In this document: piece by piece, positions 1-7,419 of the stretch | How positions within the stretch are numbered: position 1 is the stretch's first letter | Layout of the letters: each line of letters starts with the position of its first letter | Assembly: GCA_964404285.1 (NCBI GenBank) | Contig: CAYOJK010000007.1 | Location: forward strand, 1-64,000 | Direction: 5' to 3' | Origin: JBASEY01 sp964404285 | GTDB lineage: Bacteria > CSSED10-310 | Length of the DNA stretch: 64,000 nucleotides | Position numbers and translations under genes: made by a program | The notes under the pieces: model-generated | The model's input: the letters and a program-made list of their open reading frames with translations, nothing else | Databases searched by the model: none | Told to the model about the DNA's origin: nothing

Positions 1-68
1 GAAAGATGCCGACTACCCGGGTATGCCTTCGAATCTCTTTGAATACCCTTTCCAAAACATAGAAATTT

Positions 69-88
69 GGGGACAGACTTCCAATTTT
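69..88 (+). repeat. Dispersed repeat copy 1 (GGGGACAGACTTCC type)
   Basis: Reads GGGGACAGACTTCCAATTTT. The same core recurs at 241, 2218, 3131, 3191, 3252, 3323 and, degenerate, at 3357, always in the same orientation. The tail after the core is either AATTTT or AGAAAT. Confidence 0.85.
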
Positions 89-240
89 CTCGCAAATATC
101 GCTATTCATTTGTGGCAATTCAAACGTGAACTTTTAAGGCTTGTACATTATTGATGCGCGTGTAAAAGGCCGGAGAACCTCGTCACTTCTCAGAAACTCA
201 TGCCGCAACGATTCAAAGAAGTAGAATACGGAAAAATTTT

Positions 241-260
241 GGGGACAGACTTCTAATTTG
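241..260 (+). repeat. Dispersed repeat copy 2
   Basis: Reads GGGGACAGACTTCTAATTTG, one base different from the core at position 13-14. It lies immediately before the gene remnant and the IS3 element. Confidence 0.85.
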
Positions 261-301
261 ATTAGGACTCAAGGACTCAGGATTTTCATTGAAATAAGCA
301 T

Positions 302-539
302 TCAATAATCTAGATCAAGATCACAAAGAACATTGCTATTTGAAACATTCACTTTAACACGAGCGTCACCGGATGTGATGGCGTATTCGCCATTCGGGAT
401 GTTCTCAAATATAAATGCCCCCACATTGTTCGATACCGTGCCGGCATTTATGGATGATTGATCACTACTTCTGTTTATCTGCGTCAGATTGATAATTCGA
501 TCTGAGCAGGGTCCATTGCTATCACTAACAGTTCCCCTC
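302..539 (-). pseudogene. C-terminal remnant of a carboxypeptidase-regulatory-like domain protein
   Basis: The last ~79 codons of a minus-strand gene remain, ending at a stop at 302. The residues show the pattern of a carboxypeptidase-D regulatory-like beta-sandwich: a GTVSDSNG opening strand, then VGAFIFENIPNGEYAI, then a closing VKVNVSNS strand. Such domains are repeated units in secreted or surface proteins. Upstream, the frame runs into the left inverted repeat of the IS3 element at 540-563, so any start codon beyond that is IS sequence. The missing N-terminal part is not found on the far side of the IS (after 2123), so the gene was probably also deleted or rearranged. Family assignment is by eye and moderate. 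Confidence 0.5.
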
Positions 540-563
540 TGTGTCAATATGAATGAGACACCT
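540..563 (+). repeat. IS3 left inverted repeat
   Basis: Starts TGTGTCAATA and ends GAGACACCT. Pairs with the reverse complement of 2100-2123, with differences only in the central bases. Confidence 0.85.
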
Positions 564-616
564 AGCCTATGAAAGATTAGTGTAGTAAACTTTGAGGGCG
601 AGATGGAGAGATTCAT

Positions 617-1078
617 ATGGATTCAGAACGATCAGTAAAGGATAATAGGACTGAGAATGAGGGAACGATCTTAAAGATGACCGGTTTGCAGATACCGGAT
701 CCGGAGGTCAAGGAACGTGCCCATCGGCGTCGTTTTACTCAGTCCTACAAACTGGCGATTCTGCGCGAAGCAGATCGCTGTACAAAGTGGGGGGAGTTGG
801 GCGCCTTGCTGCGTCGGGAAGGGTTGTATCATTCGAATCTTCAGAAATGGCGGCGCCAGCGGGATCAGGGTGAATTAGACGGGTTGGAGGAAAAGCGACG
901 GGGACCTAAACCGAAGCTTCCGAATCCTTTGTCGAATGAAAACAGGAAGCTGAAGAGAGAAAACGAGCGGTTAAGAGCAGAGTTAAAAAAAGCTCGCCTG
1001 ATCATAGATGTACAAAAAAAAATTTCCGACTTGTTGGGGATCGATCAGCCGCCGATCGACCTGGACGAGACGCCATGA
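617..1078 (+). CDS. IS3-family transposase OrfA
   Basis: This 153-residue protein is the DNA-binding subunit of an IS3 transposase. A helix-turn-helix lies at about residues 35-75 (RRRFTQSYKLAILREAD, then GELGALLRREGLYHSNLQKWRR). It is followed by a basic GPKPK hinge and a leucine-zipper-like coiled coil (about 110-140, NRKLKRENERLRAELKKARL). The gene ends in ATGA overlapping the start of OrfB. Two A-rich slippery stretches (985-991 and 1014-1022) lie near the 3' end. A -1 slip at either one enters the OrfB frame with no stop before the OrfB ATG, so an OrfAB fusion is possible, as known for many IS3 elements. Confidence 0.9.
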   Translation: MDSERSVKDNRTENEGTILKMTGLQIPDPEVKERAHRRRFTQSYKLAILREADRCTKWGELGALLRREGLYHSNLQKWRRQRDQGELDGLEEKRRGPKPKLPNPLSNENRKLKRENERLRAELKKARLIIDVQKKISDLLGIDQPPIDLDETP

Positions 1079-2088
1079 TCCCAGTGGTATCGGAATTAGG
1101 CCGAACGGTGGGAATTGTGTCAGCCTGTGATGCGATGGCTATCCCCCGGGCGAGTTATTACCGTCATAATCGCGAGCCGAAAGCGATGAAGGAGAGCCGA
1201 TCGAATCAATCACATCGACGCCTGTCCGATGTCGAACGCCAACAGGTATTGGATGTGTGTCATGACACGGCCTACATTGACAAAGCTCCGTATGAAATCT
1301 ATGCGACTCTTTTAGACAAAGGCTCTTATTTATGCTCGGTCAGCACGATGTATCGAATTCTCCGGAGTGAGAATGAAGTCCGTGAACGCCGGAATCAACG
1401 CACTCATCCGTCTTATCGCAAGCCGGAACTTCTGGCGACTCGTCCAAATACCGTTTGGTCTTGGGATATCACGAAACTTTTGGGTCCGGTCAAGTGGACC
1501 TACTTTTATCTCTATGTGATTCTTGATATTTTCAGCCGCTATGTGGTGGGCTGGATGATTGCGGGCCGGGAAAGCGCAGAGCTGGCGGGTCTTTTGATTG
1601 AAGAAACCTGTCTTAAACAAGGTATTGATTTCAATCAGTTAACGATCCATTCGGATCGAGGCCCCGCTATGAAGGCGAAAACAATGGCCCAGTTATTGGC
1701 CAATCTGGGTATTACGAAAAGCTTTAGTCGTCCCCATGTTAGCAATGACAATCCCTTTTCAGAATCTCATTTCAAGACCTTGAAGTATCGTCCGACCTTT
1801 CCGAAACGGTTTGGTAGTCTGGAAGACGCAAAAAGCTTCTGCCAGGAATTTTTCACCTGGTATAATCAAGAACATCGGCATACGGGAATTGCCCTGCTTC
1901 CACCCGAAGTGGTTCATTATGGCCTTGCCTCTAACGTGATAACCCGGCGTAACCAGGTTTTGCTTGAAGCCTATCGCAGGTATCCGGAACGATTTGTCAA
2001 CAAAATTCCAACGGCTCCCCAGTTACCGGAAGCCGTCTGGATCAATCCACCGGAAAAACCCGATGGTCAACAAGGAAATCTACCCTAA
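1075..2088 (+). CDS. IS3-family transposase OrfB (DDE integrase domain)
   Basis: The catalytic part of the IS3 transposase, 337 residues. An N-terminal HTH_21-like region (about 45-100) precedes an integrase core (about 125-285). The expected acidic triad is visible: Asp in WSWDITK, Asp in HSDRG and Glu in NPFSESHFKTLKYRP, followed by the WYNQEHRHTG motif typical of the family. Length is normal for IS3 OrfB. The ATG overlaps the OrfA stop by four bases, so it can be made separately by coupling or as an OrfAB fusion. No damage is visible. Confidence 0.92.
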   Translation: MIPVVSELGRTVGIVSACDAMAIPRASYYRHNREPKAMKESRSNQSHRRLSDVERQQVLDVCHDTAYIDKAPYEIYATLLDKGSYLCSVSTMYRILRSENEVRERRNQRTHPSYRKPELLATRPNTVWSWDITKLLGPVKWTYFYLYVILDIFSRYVVGWMIAGRESAELAGLLIEETCLKQGIDFNQLTIHSDRGPAMKAKTMAQLLANLGITKSFSRPHVSNDNPFSESHFKTLKYRPTFPKRFGSLEDAKSFCQEFFTWYNQEHRHTGIALLPPEVVHYGLASNVITRRNQVLLEAYRRYPERFVNKIPTAPQLPEAVWINPPEKPDGQQGNLP

Positions 2089-2099
2089 ATGAACGAGGC

Positions 2100-2123
2100 A
2101 GGTGTCTCAAAGTTATTGACACA
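2100..2123 (-). repeat. IS3 right inverted repeat
   Basis: The reverse complement starts TGTGTCAATA and ends GAGACACCT, matching the left end at 540-563. It lies 11 bases after the OrfB stop. Confidence 0.85.
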
Positions 2124-2217
2124 TTCCGAGTTAACAATTACATCAGTAAATTAGACTGTTCCTGACAAATTGAAAATCCAAGCTTTACACAAGCTCTCAG
2201 TAAAATTTGTACTTAAG

Positions 2218-2232
2218 GGGGACAGACTTCCA
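2218..2232 (+). repeat. Dispersed repeat copy 3
   Basis: GGGGACAGACTTCCA, between the IS3 element and ogt. The stretch from 2124 to 2458 shows no other gene. It also holds a copy of the second motif (TTATGCGAGTGTAAAGT at 2371-2387). Confidence 0.85.
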
Positions 2233-2458
2233 AAAACCGCTACCATCATCGGATTTCTCCAGTTTGGTGATCCAGTTCGCTTCCAGCAAATATAAAATAA
2301 TCGGACCAACCTCTTTTTCGCACAGTTTTGCAACGATAACTTTCCTTTTTTAACGCGCTTTGGTAGTGTTTTATGCGAGTGTAAAGTTTTTGAGGTTATA
2401 TTTAGACCAAGCTTCATACTCAGAAGAAGAGACAGACGTTAAACAGCACGAGGTTCAA

Positions 2459-3022
2459 ATGAAAGAATATATTGCACCAACAGCATTTCATATTCCGAGC
2501 TGGAGATGGCTGGCCTGCGCCTTTGGAGAAAACGGCCTTGCACTGACAAAATTGTTTTTTGACAATCAAGCACAGGCTCACACTGCACTTGTGACCGAAA
2601 TCAGCGAATTGTTGCCTCAAAGCGTCTTGAGGACGGCGAAACAAACGGAGATCGAGTATTGGCAACAGGCCTTTTCATCGTTTTTCGCTGGAGGCGATAC
2701 AGCTCGGAATCCCGAGATTGTCCCGTTAGATGATCGTCATTGGACGCCTTTTCGACGAAAAGTCTATTTGACCCTGAGACAAACTGTGAAATGGGGTGAA
2801 CAGATCACTTATGGTGATCTGGCTCTACGTGCCGGTCACCCAGGGGCAGCCCGCGCTGTTGGGAGCGCAATGGCTCAAAACCGCCATTCCCCATTTATAC
2901 CCTGTCACAGAGTTCTGGGATCTCAAGGACACCTTGGCGGCTTTTCCGCTCCGGGCGGCTTGATACTGAAACGGCGCCTCTTGGATTTCGAAAAACAATC
3001 TCCTTTAGCATCAGAAAACTAA
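2459..3022 (+). CDS. ogt: Methylated-DNA--protein-cysteine methyltransferase (O6-alkylguanine repair)
   Basis: A suicide DNA-repair protein that takes the alkyl group from O6-alkylguanine onto its own cysteine. With the chosen start it has 187 residues, normal for Ogt/MGMT. The active-site motif is IPCHRV with the cysteine at residue 149. Around it are the conserved ITYGDLA, the helix-turn-helix segment PGAARAVGSAMAQN (arginine finger) and GGFSAPGGLILKRRLL. A longer frame begins at 2360, but GAGG at 2450-2453 places the start at the ATG at 2459. The gene stands alone among repeats (2218 and 3131-3377), next to an IS, so it may be an acquired cargo gene. Confidence 0.93.
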   Translation: MKEYIAPTAFHIPSWRWLACAFGENGLALTKLFFDNQAQAHTALVTEISELLPQSVLRTAKQTEIEYWQQAFSSFFAGGDTARNPEIVPLDDRHWTPFRRKVYLTLRQTVKWGEQITYGDLALRAGHPGAARAVGSAMAQNRHSPFIPCHRVLGSQGHLGGFSAPGGLILKRRLLDFEKQSPLASEN

Positions 3023-3519
3023 ACCTAACGACACAGATCAAACAAATCGAGACCTTAAACTTTTCAGCGTATCCGTCGATCGAGCAACCCGGTCATGTCT
3101 TGGTTACACCTTGATGAGAGGTTTCTTATTGGGGACAGACTTCCAGAAATAGAAATAAGCGATGCAGATAATACGGGATTCTTTTTTTAGAGGGACAGAC
3201 TTCCAATTTTCCATTGGTCGCGGAAATTTTCCGTTTATCAAAAATAATTTAGGGGACAGACTTCCAGAAATATCCAGAAATAATATCCAGAAATAAACGA
3301 AATAGATAATTCGGGCTTATTTAAGGGACAGACTTCCAGAAACTTCCAATTTTTTCGGAGGACGACTTCCAGAAACCAATTAAAACCCTATTGTGGATTT
3401 AGATGTGGATGCGTGTGTAAAAAGTAATTTTTCGAGAAATCAATGCAGAGTTTTCAAGGATTTACGAAAGGGATTTGGGATCAAAACAGGGTTTTTACAC
3501 TTGCATCATTCATAATTTC
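3023..3519. repeat. Repeat cluster downstream of ogt
   Basis: No gene is visible here. Five copies of the dispersed repeat lie head to tail: 3131-3150, 3191-3210, 3252-3271, 3323-3342 and a degenerate one at 3357-3377. The unit is [A/G]GGGACAGACTTCC followed by AGAAAT or AATTTT. A short local echo (ATCCAGAAAT) is repeated at 3272-3295. Spacing between copies is about 34-72 bases and irregular. Two copies of a second motif follow: GATGCGTGTGTAAAAAG at 3408-3424 and, inverted, GATGCAAGTGTAAAAAC at 3491-3507. Confidence 0.8.
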
Positions 3520-5541
3520 TCACCGCATCCGGGGATCAAACGCATCACGGAGACCATCGCCAAGAAAATTAAAGCCCAATACCACCAGCATAATAGCCAA
3601 ACCGGGGAGTATCGTTATATGAGCTCCTTCAGGAAAATAATCGACTCCTGATGTCAGAATTCCACCCCAAGAAGGCGCTGGAGGTTGCACACCAAGCCCA
3701 AGAAACGATAAACCTGCCTCCGCAATGATAACTCCCGCCATGCCCAGCGTCGCCTGGACGATAATTGGAGCCATGATATTGGGCAATACATGACGAAACA
3801 TGATCCGCAAATTTCCAGCGCCTAGCGCTCGAGCAGCTTGAATATATTCCACATTTTTGATCGATAGCGCCTGCCCACGTGCAAGCCGCGCATAACCGAC
3901 CCACCCCATGATACACAACGCTATCGTGACATTCCGGATATTGGGTCCCAACACTGCGACCATCGCAATCGCCAACAGAATTCCTGGAAAGGCTAAAAAT
4001 ATATCAATGATGCGCATAATCAAATTGTCCAATCGGCCGCCGGCCAAGCCGGATATCATTCCGATCAATACCCCCAAACACATCGAGATCGACGTGACCG
4101 TCAAACCGACAAGAATAGAAATCCGGGCGCCGAAAATGACACGACTGAATAAATCTCTACCCAATTGATCCATACCAAACCAGTGATCGAAACTAGGCTT
4201 ACTCAGGCGAAGCGGCAATTCCTGCAGAGTCGGATCCGTTGACACCAGTGTCGGACCGAATAAGCCGATAAATAAAAAGAGCATTACGACGAATAGACCG
4301 ACAAGCGTCTTATATGACCTGGCAAATCGTTTCCAGCCGGCAGCATCCTTACGGCGCCATATTAACAGCAGCGCTATCGGCGTAATAAATATGGCACATC
4401 GTACAACCCAACCCAATATCATCGAAAATACCGTGGGAACAGCGGGTAAAGTGAAGGCTGTTGCCCCGCCTTTCCATGGCGCGGTTTTTACTAAATAAAG
4501 ACCACTAGCCAAACCTATAACCACGATAAGAATCGTGATGATGTTGCCTGGAAACCATCTCAGCCAACGCTTACAGCGACCGATTGTCGCCGATAACCAA
4601 TTTTGACGGGAAGGACTCGATATTTGGAACTGAATACGCGGATCTAAAACTCCGTATAATAAATCGGTTAATAGATTGATCAACACGTAACAAAATGCGA
4701 TCAGCAAGACACAACCCTGTACAACAGGATAATCACGTTCATGTATCGCCCGAATCAATTCGCGCCCGATACCGGGCCAGGAAAAAACCGTTTCGGTAAT
4801 GACCGAACCGCCTAATAACGCTCCAAATTGTAAACCCATAATGGTTGTGACCGGTATCAATGCATTTCGCAAAGCATGTTTCACTATCGCTTGTGTATGT
4901 GACGCGCCTTTGGCGTATGCCGTGGTAACGTACTGCGCTTTCAAGACTTCCAGCAAACTTGTCCGCGTCATTCTTGCTAAGATCGCCGCCAAAGAAGTGC
5001 CCAAAGTGATCGCCGGTAAAATATAGCTAGCCGGACCATATTTTCCGGAAACCGGCAGCAGGTTCAGCGTGACACTGAAAAATAGGATCAACATCGGCCC
5101 TAACCAGAAATTTGGTATCGATACGCTTAAAAGTGTCAAAAACATCGATGCATTGTCAATAAAAGAGCCTGCTTTTACCGCGGAAATCACGCCCAAAGGT
5201 ATAGCGATTAAAATAGCCACAAACATACTGATAACCGCCAGCTCAATTGTAGCGGGAAATCGTTCCAGCAAAATCTTTGTTACGGGCTTTCGTGAATGCA
5301 ACGAATGACCCAAGTCACCTGTTACCAATCCTTTCAAAAATCGTCCGAATTGGACATGCAAAGGTTGATCCAGGCCTAGATCTTGCCTGAGCCGTTCAAC
5401 ATCGGATGCTTTGGCGGAATCCCCAAGCATCAACTCGACCGGATCACCGGGGATCAAATGGATCATCAAAAAAACAAGGATCGATACCCCCAACAAAACT
5501 GGAATCATCATCAGAATCCGGCGTACGATGTATTCCGGCAT
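3520..5541 (-). CDS. Fused DppB-DppC type peptide ABC transporter permease
   Basis: The membrane channel of a dipeptide/oligopeptide/nickel-type ABC importer. Its 673 residues equal two permeases. Residues 1-305 match DppB: N-terminal YIVRRILMMIPVLLGVSILVF, the LIPGDP motif and a binding-protein-dependent transport domain ending GVLDPRI. Residues about 395-673 match DppC: FGMDQLGRDLFSR, the EAA-like loop YIQAARALGAGNLRIMFRHVLPN, LSFLGLGVQPPAPSWG and a terminal FDPRMR. The ~90-residue bridge carries two extra predicted membrane helices, which would keep both halves in the same topology. It lies 95 bases downstream of the substrate-binding lipoprotein. No ATPase gene is seen in the window, so that must be encoded elsewhere. 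Confidence 0.92.
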   Translation of the reverse strand: MPEYIVRRILMMIPVLLGVSILVFLMIHLIPGDPVELMLGDSAKASDVERLRQDLGLDQPLHVQFGRFLKGLVTGDLGHSLHSRKPVTKILLERFPATIELAVISMFVAILIAIPLGVISAVKAGSFIDNASMFLTLLSVSIPNFWLGPMLILFFSVTLNLLPVSGKYGPASYILPAITLGTSLAAILARMTRTSLLEVLKAQYVTTAYAKGASHTQAIVKHALRNALIPVTTIMGLQFGALLGGSVITETVFSWPGIGRELIRAIHERDYPVVQGCVLLIAFCYVLINLLTDLLYGVLDPRIQFQISSPSRQNWLSATIGRCKRWLRWFPGNIITILIVVIGLASGLYLVKTAPWKGGATAFTLPAVPTVFSMILGWVVRCAIFITPIALLLIWRRKDAAGWKRFARSYKTLVGLFVVMLFLFIGLFGPTLVSTDPTLQELPLRLSKPSFDHWFGMDQLGRDLFSRVIFGARISILVGLTVTSISMCLGVLIGMISGLAGGRLDNLIMRIIDIFLAFPGILLAIAMVAVLGPNIRNVTIALCIMGWVGYARLARGQALSIKNVEYIQAARALGAGNLRIMFRHVLPNIMAPIIVQATLGMAGVIIAEAGLSFLGLGVQPPAPSWGGILTSGVDYFPEGAHITILPGLAIMLVVLGFNFLGDGLRDAFDPRMR

Positions 5542-5636
5542 GGGCTAATACCCTTTCCAACCATGGATGGATTGCCAAACCTTCATTTGGAATCTCGTGA
5601 TGAGTGATCGGGGGTTCAAATTCAGTATAACCTATC

Positions 5637-7220
5637 CTATTCCTCAGAATCAGTTGGTTTAAAAGCCCATGAAACCTGGGAAAATGAAACAAGATCGCCG
5701 GCTGGATAAAATTCAAAACCTGTCAAATCTTTCTTTTTCACACCAACATTGTGCGAATGCCATAAACTGATATAAGGCAAATCCATGGCCATGATTCCAT
5801 GAATTTTTTTATACATCTTTTGCCGACGCTCAGGATCGAAATCTTTCTGTTGATGATCCAATAGGATGTTCATGTTTCTATTGAAATAGTGACCTCGGTT
5901 TCTGCCATCCGGGGGCATCGATGATGAATGAAACAGACTATGGTAAATATCCGGATCGGTAACTCCTACCCATGACATGATATAGGTTTCAAAATTCCCG
6001 TTGACGATATCCTCATAAAACGTTCCCCATTCCAGAGCTCGCAAATTGACTTTGACACCGATCTTATTCCATTGCGCCTGAATGATTTCAGCCAATTGAA
6101 TACTGTTTTTATTCTGAGACACCTTGAATTCGATTTCAAATCGTTTTCCGTCAACTTCCTTGAATCCACTATTGTCCAGTAACTCTCGAGCTTTCTCAGG
6201 ATCATACGGTATCTGCTCGATCGATTCATCATGCGCCCAATGGCGCTCCGGCAACACACCGGTGGCTTTTTCGGCATACCCGCCCAAATGATGCTGGATG
6301 ATTTCATCTCGATCGATCGCCAGAGCCAGAGCTCGACGAACACGACGGTTGAGTGTCGGATGGTCTTTCAAGCGGAAGTTGAAGCCAAGGTAATAGTATG
6401 ATGTTCCAGGCTCAGACAGAATCTCCAAATTAGGTCTTTTGGCCAACCGTTTGAATGAACCTGCCGGTATATCGTTCTGAACGAAATCAAGCGTCCCTTT
6501 TTCCAGCTCCATCACCCGAATCGAATCATCCGGAACAACTCGAAATTCCAGCCAATCCAGAATGGGTCGGCCGTTGAAATGATCATCGAACGCGCTTAAA
6601 ACGATTCTCTCGTCACTATATTCGCCTTTCACCTTGAAAGGACCGGTTCCTATTGGTTTGACAGTTTTGGTTGGATTCAAATTACCGGCTTCTTCCTCGG
6701 GCAGAATTCCTTGAACCAAATTGATCAGGAATGGTGCATAGGGGGTTTCAGTTTTGAATTCAATGATTCGGTCATCGACGATTATGATTTCTGCCAATTT
6801 GTCATAAGCGGCCTTACGTGGTGACGCAAGTGCATCACTGAGTATGGCATCGAACGTGGCTTTGACATCTTTAGTTGTCAATGTTTTTCCGTTGTGAAAT
6901 TTTACCTCTTTACGAAGTGTAAACCGATAGGTCAGTTCATCCGGCATTTCCCATGATTCAGCCAGATCGGGCACAATTTCCGACTGTTTATTCAGTTTGA
7001 CCAGGGAATTGAACACCAGTTGTTGAACACGAGCTGACGCGACATCGGTGGCGATACGAGGGTCCAATGTGCGTGGCGCTGCGCTCATGCCTATTCGGAC
7101 ACCGTTGGTAGAGCCGTCTATAAAATAGTCTTTCTGACTGCTTCCACACCCTATACAAATCATGCAAACGACAATGAACATCACAGTTATCCGGTACATT
7201 TTTCGGCAGAGATCAGTCAT
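5637..7220 (-). CDS. Peptide ABC transporter substrate-binding lipoprotein (family 5)
   Basis: The extracytoplasmic receptor for the adjacent fused permease. It has a lipoprotein signal (hydrophobic stretch, then IGC with the lipid-attachment cysteine about residue 25). A family-5 solute-binding domain fills the rest: AAPRTLDPRIATDVAS, LAESWEMPDELTYRFTLRKEVKFHNGK, PIGTGPF and later VRRALALAIDRDEI. Length (527 residues) is usual. A frame continues upstream to 7235, but GGGAGGA six bases before the ATG at 7220 fixes the start there. A TATACT box at 7244-7249 on the minus strand is a possible -10. The substrate cannot be told from sequence; peptides are the default for this family. Confidence 0.92.
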   Translation of the reverse strand: MTDLCRKMYRITVMFIVVCMICIGCGSSQKDYFIDGSTNGVRIGMSAAPRTLDPRIATDVASARVQQLVFNSLVKLNKQSEIVPDLAESWEMPDELTYRFTLRKEVKFHNGKTLTTKDVKATFDAILSDALASPRKAAYDKLAEIIIVDDRIIEFKTETPYAPFLINLVQGILPEEEAGNLNPTKTVKPIGTGPFKVKGEYSDERIVLSAFDDHFNGRPILDWLEFRVVPDDSIRVMELEKGTLDFVQNDIPAGSFKRLAKRPNLEILSEPGTSYYYLGFNFRLKDHPTLNRRVRRALALAIDRDEIIQHHLGGYAEKATGVLPERHWAHDESIEQIPYDPEKARELLDNSGFKEVDGKRFEIEFKVSQNKNSIQLAEIIQAQWNKIGVKVNLRALEWGTFYEDIVNGNFETYIMSWVGVTDPDIYHSLFHSSSMPPDGRNRGHYFNRNMNILLDHQQKDFDPERRQKMYKKIHGIMAMDLPYISLWHSHNVGVKKKDLTGFEFYPAGDLVSFSQVSWAFKPTDSEE

Positions 7221-7323
7221 AAGAAATCCTCCCAAACACTGTCAGTATAGCAAAGGTTCACAACATCTGGAACATATAAGAAAACGTATTCATCTGTAAT
7301 CGTTACCGATAAAATCATCATCG

Positions 7324-7351
7324 TTTACTTTCACGGTTATTTTGATATAGT
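7324..7351 (+). promoter_or_regulatory. Candidate sigma-70 promoter for the Ntn-hydrolase/prenyl synthase operon
   Basis: TTTACT (7324-7329), a 16-base spacer, then TATAGT (7346-7351). It lies about 70 bases before the first start codon in the divergent gap. A GGAAGGAG ribosome-binding site precedes the ATG at 7420. Confidence 0.5.
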
Positions 7352-7419
7352 GCAGCCTGCTGCAAGGCGCTACAGCCTTTGGCATCAATTAACCCTATTA
7401 CATTTGGAAGGAGTAGTTT

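Larger units (their letters stand above)
1..301. other. Non-coding accessory region with dispersed repeats
   Basis: No convincing gene is visible. A frame on the plus strand stays open from position 2 to a stop at 154 (about 50 codons). It could be the tail of a gene cut by the window edge, but it runs through a repeat copy and has no recognisable domain. The stretch holds two copies of the GGGGACAGACTTCC repeat (69-88 and 241-260) and one copy of a second motif, ATGCGCGTGTAAAA (near 154-167). Confidence 0.5.
540..2123 (+). mobile_element. IS3-family insertion sequence, apparently intact
   Basis: About 1.58 kb with two consecutive reading frames of the IS3 OrfA/OrfB type, bounded by imperfect 24-bp inverted repeats at 540-563 and 2100-2123. 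Both ends begin TGTGTCAATA and share GAGACACCT after four differing bases. No direct target duplication is obvious: the bases outside are CCCCTC on the left and TTCCGA on the right, so the element may have moved by recombination or the flanks changed later. Both frames are uninterrupted and the DDE residues are present, so it could still be active. Confidence 0.9.

Noticed and set aside
2151..2417. Minus-strand frame of 88 codons beside the IS3 right end, as the missing half of the remnant gene
   Set aside because: Its translation shows no beta-sandwich pattern and runs through the dispersed repeat; no signal of homology to the remnant.
3131..3377. Possible CRISPR array formed by repeated GGGGACAGACTTCC units
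   Set aside because: Repeats are short (14-20 bases), spacing varies from about 34 to 72 bases, tails differ, two intervals share sequence with the repeat itself, and no cas gene is present.
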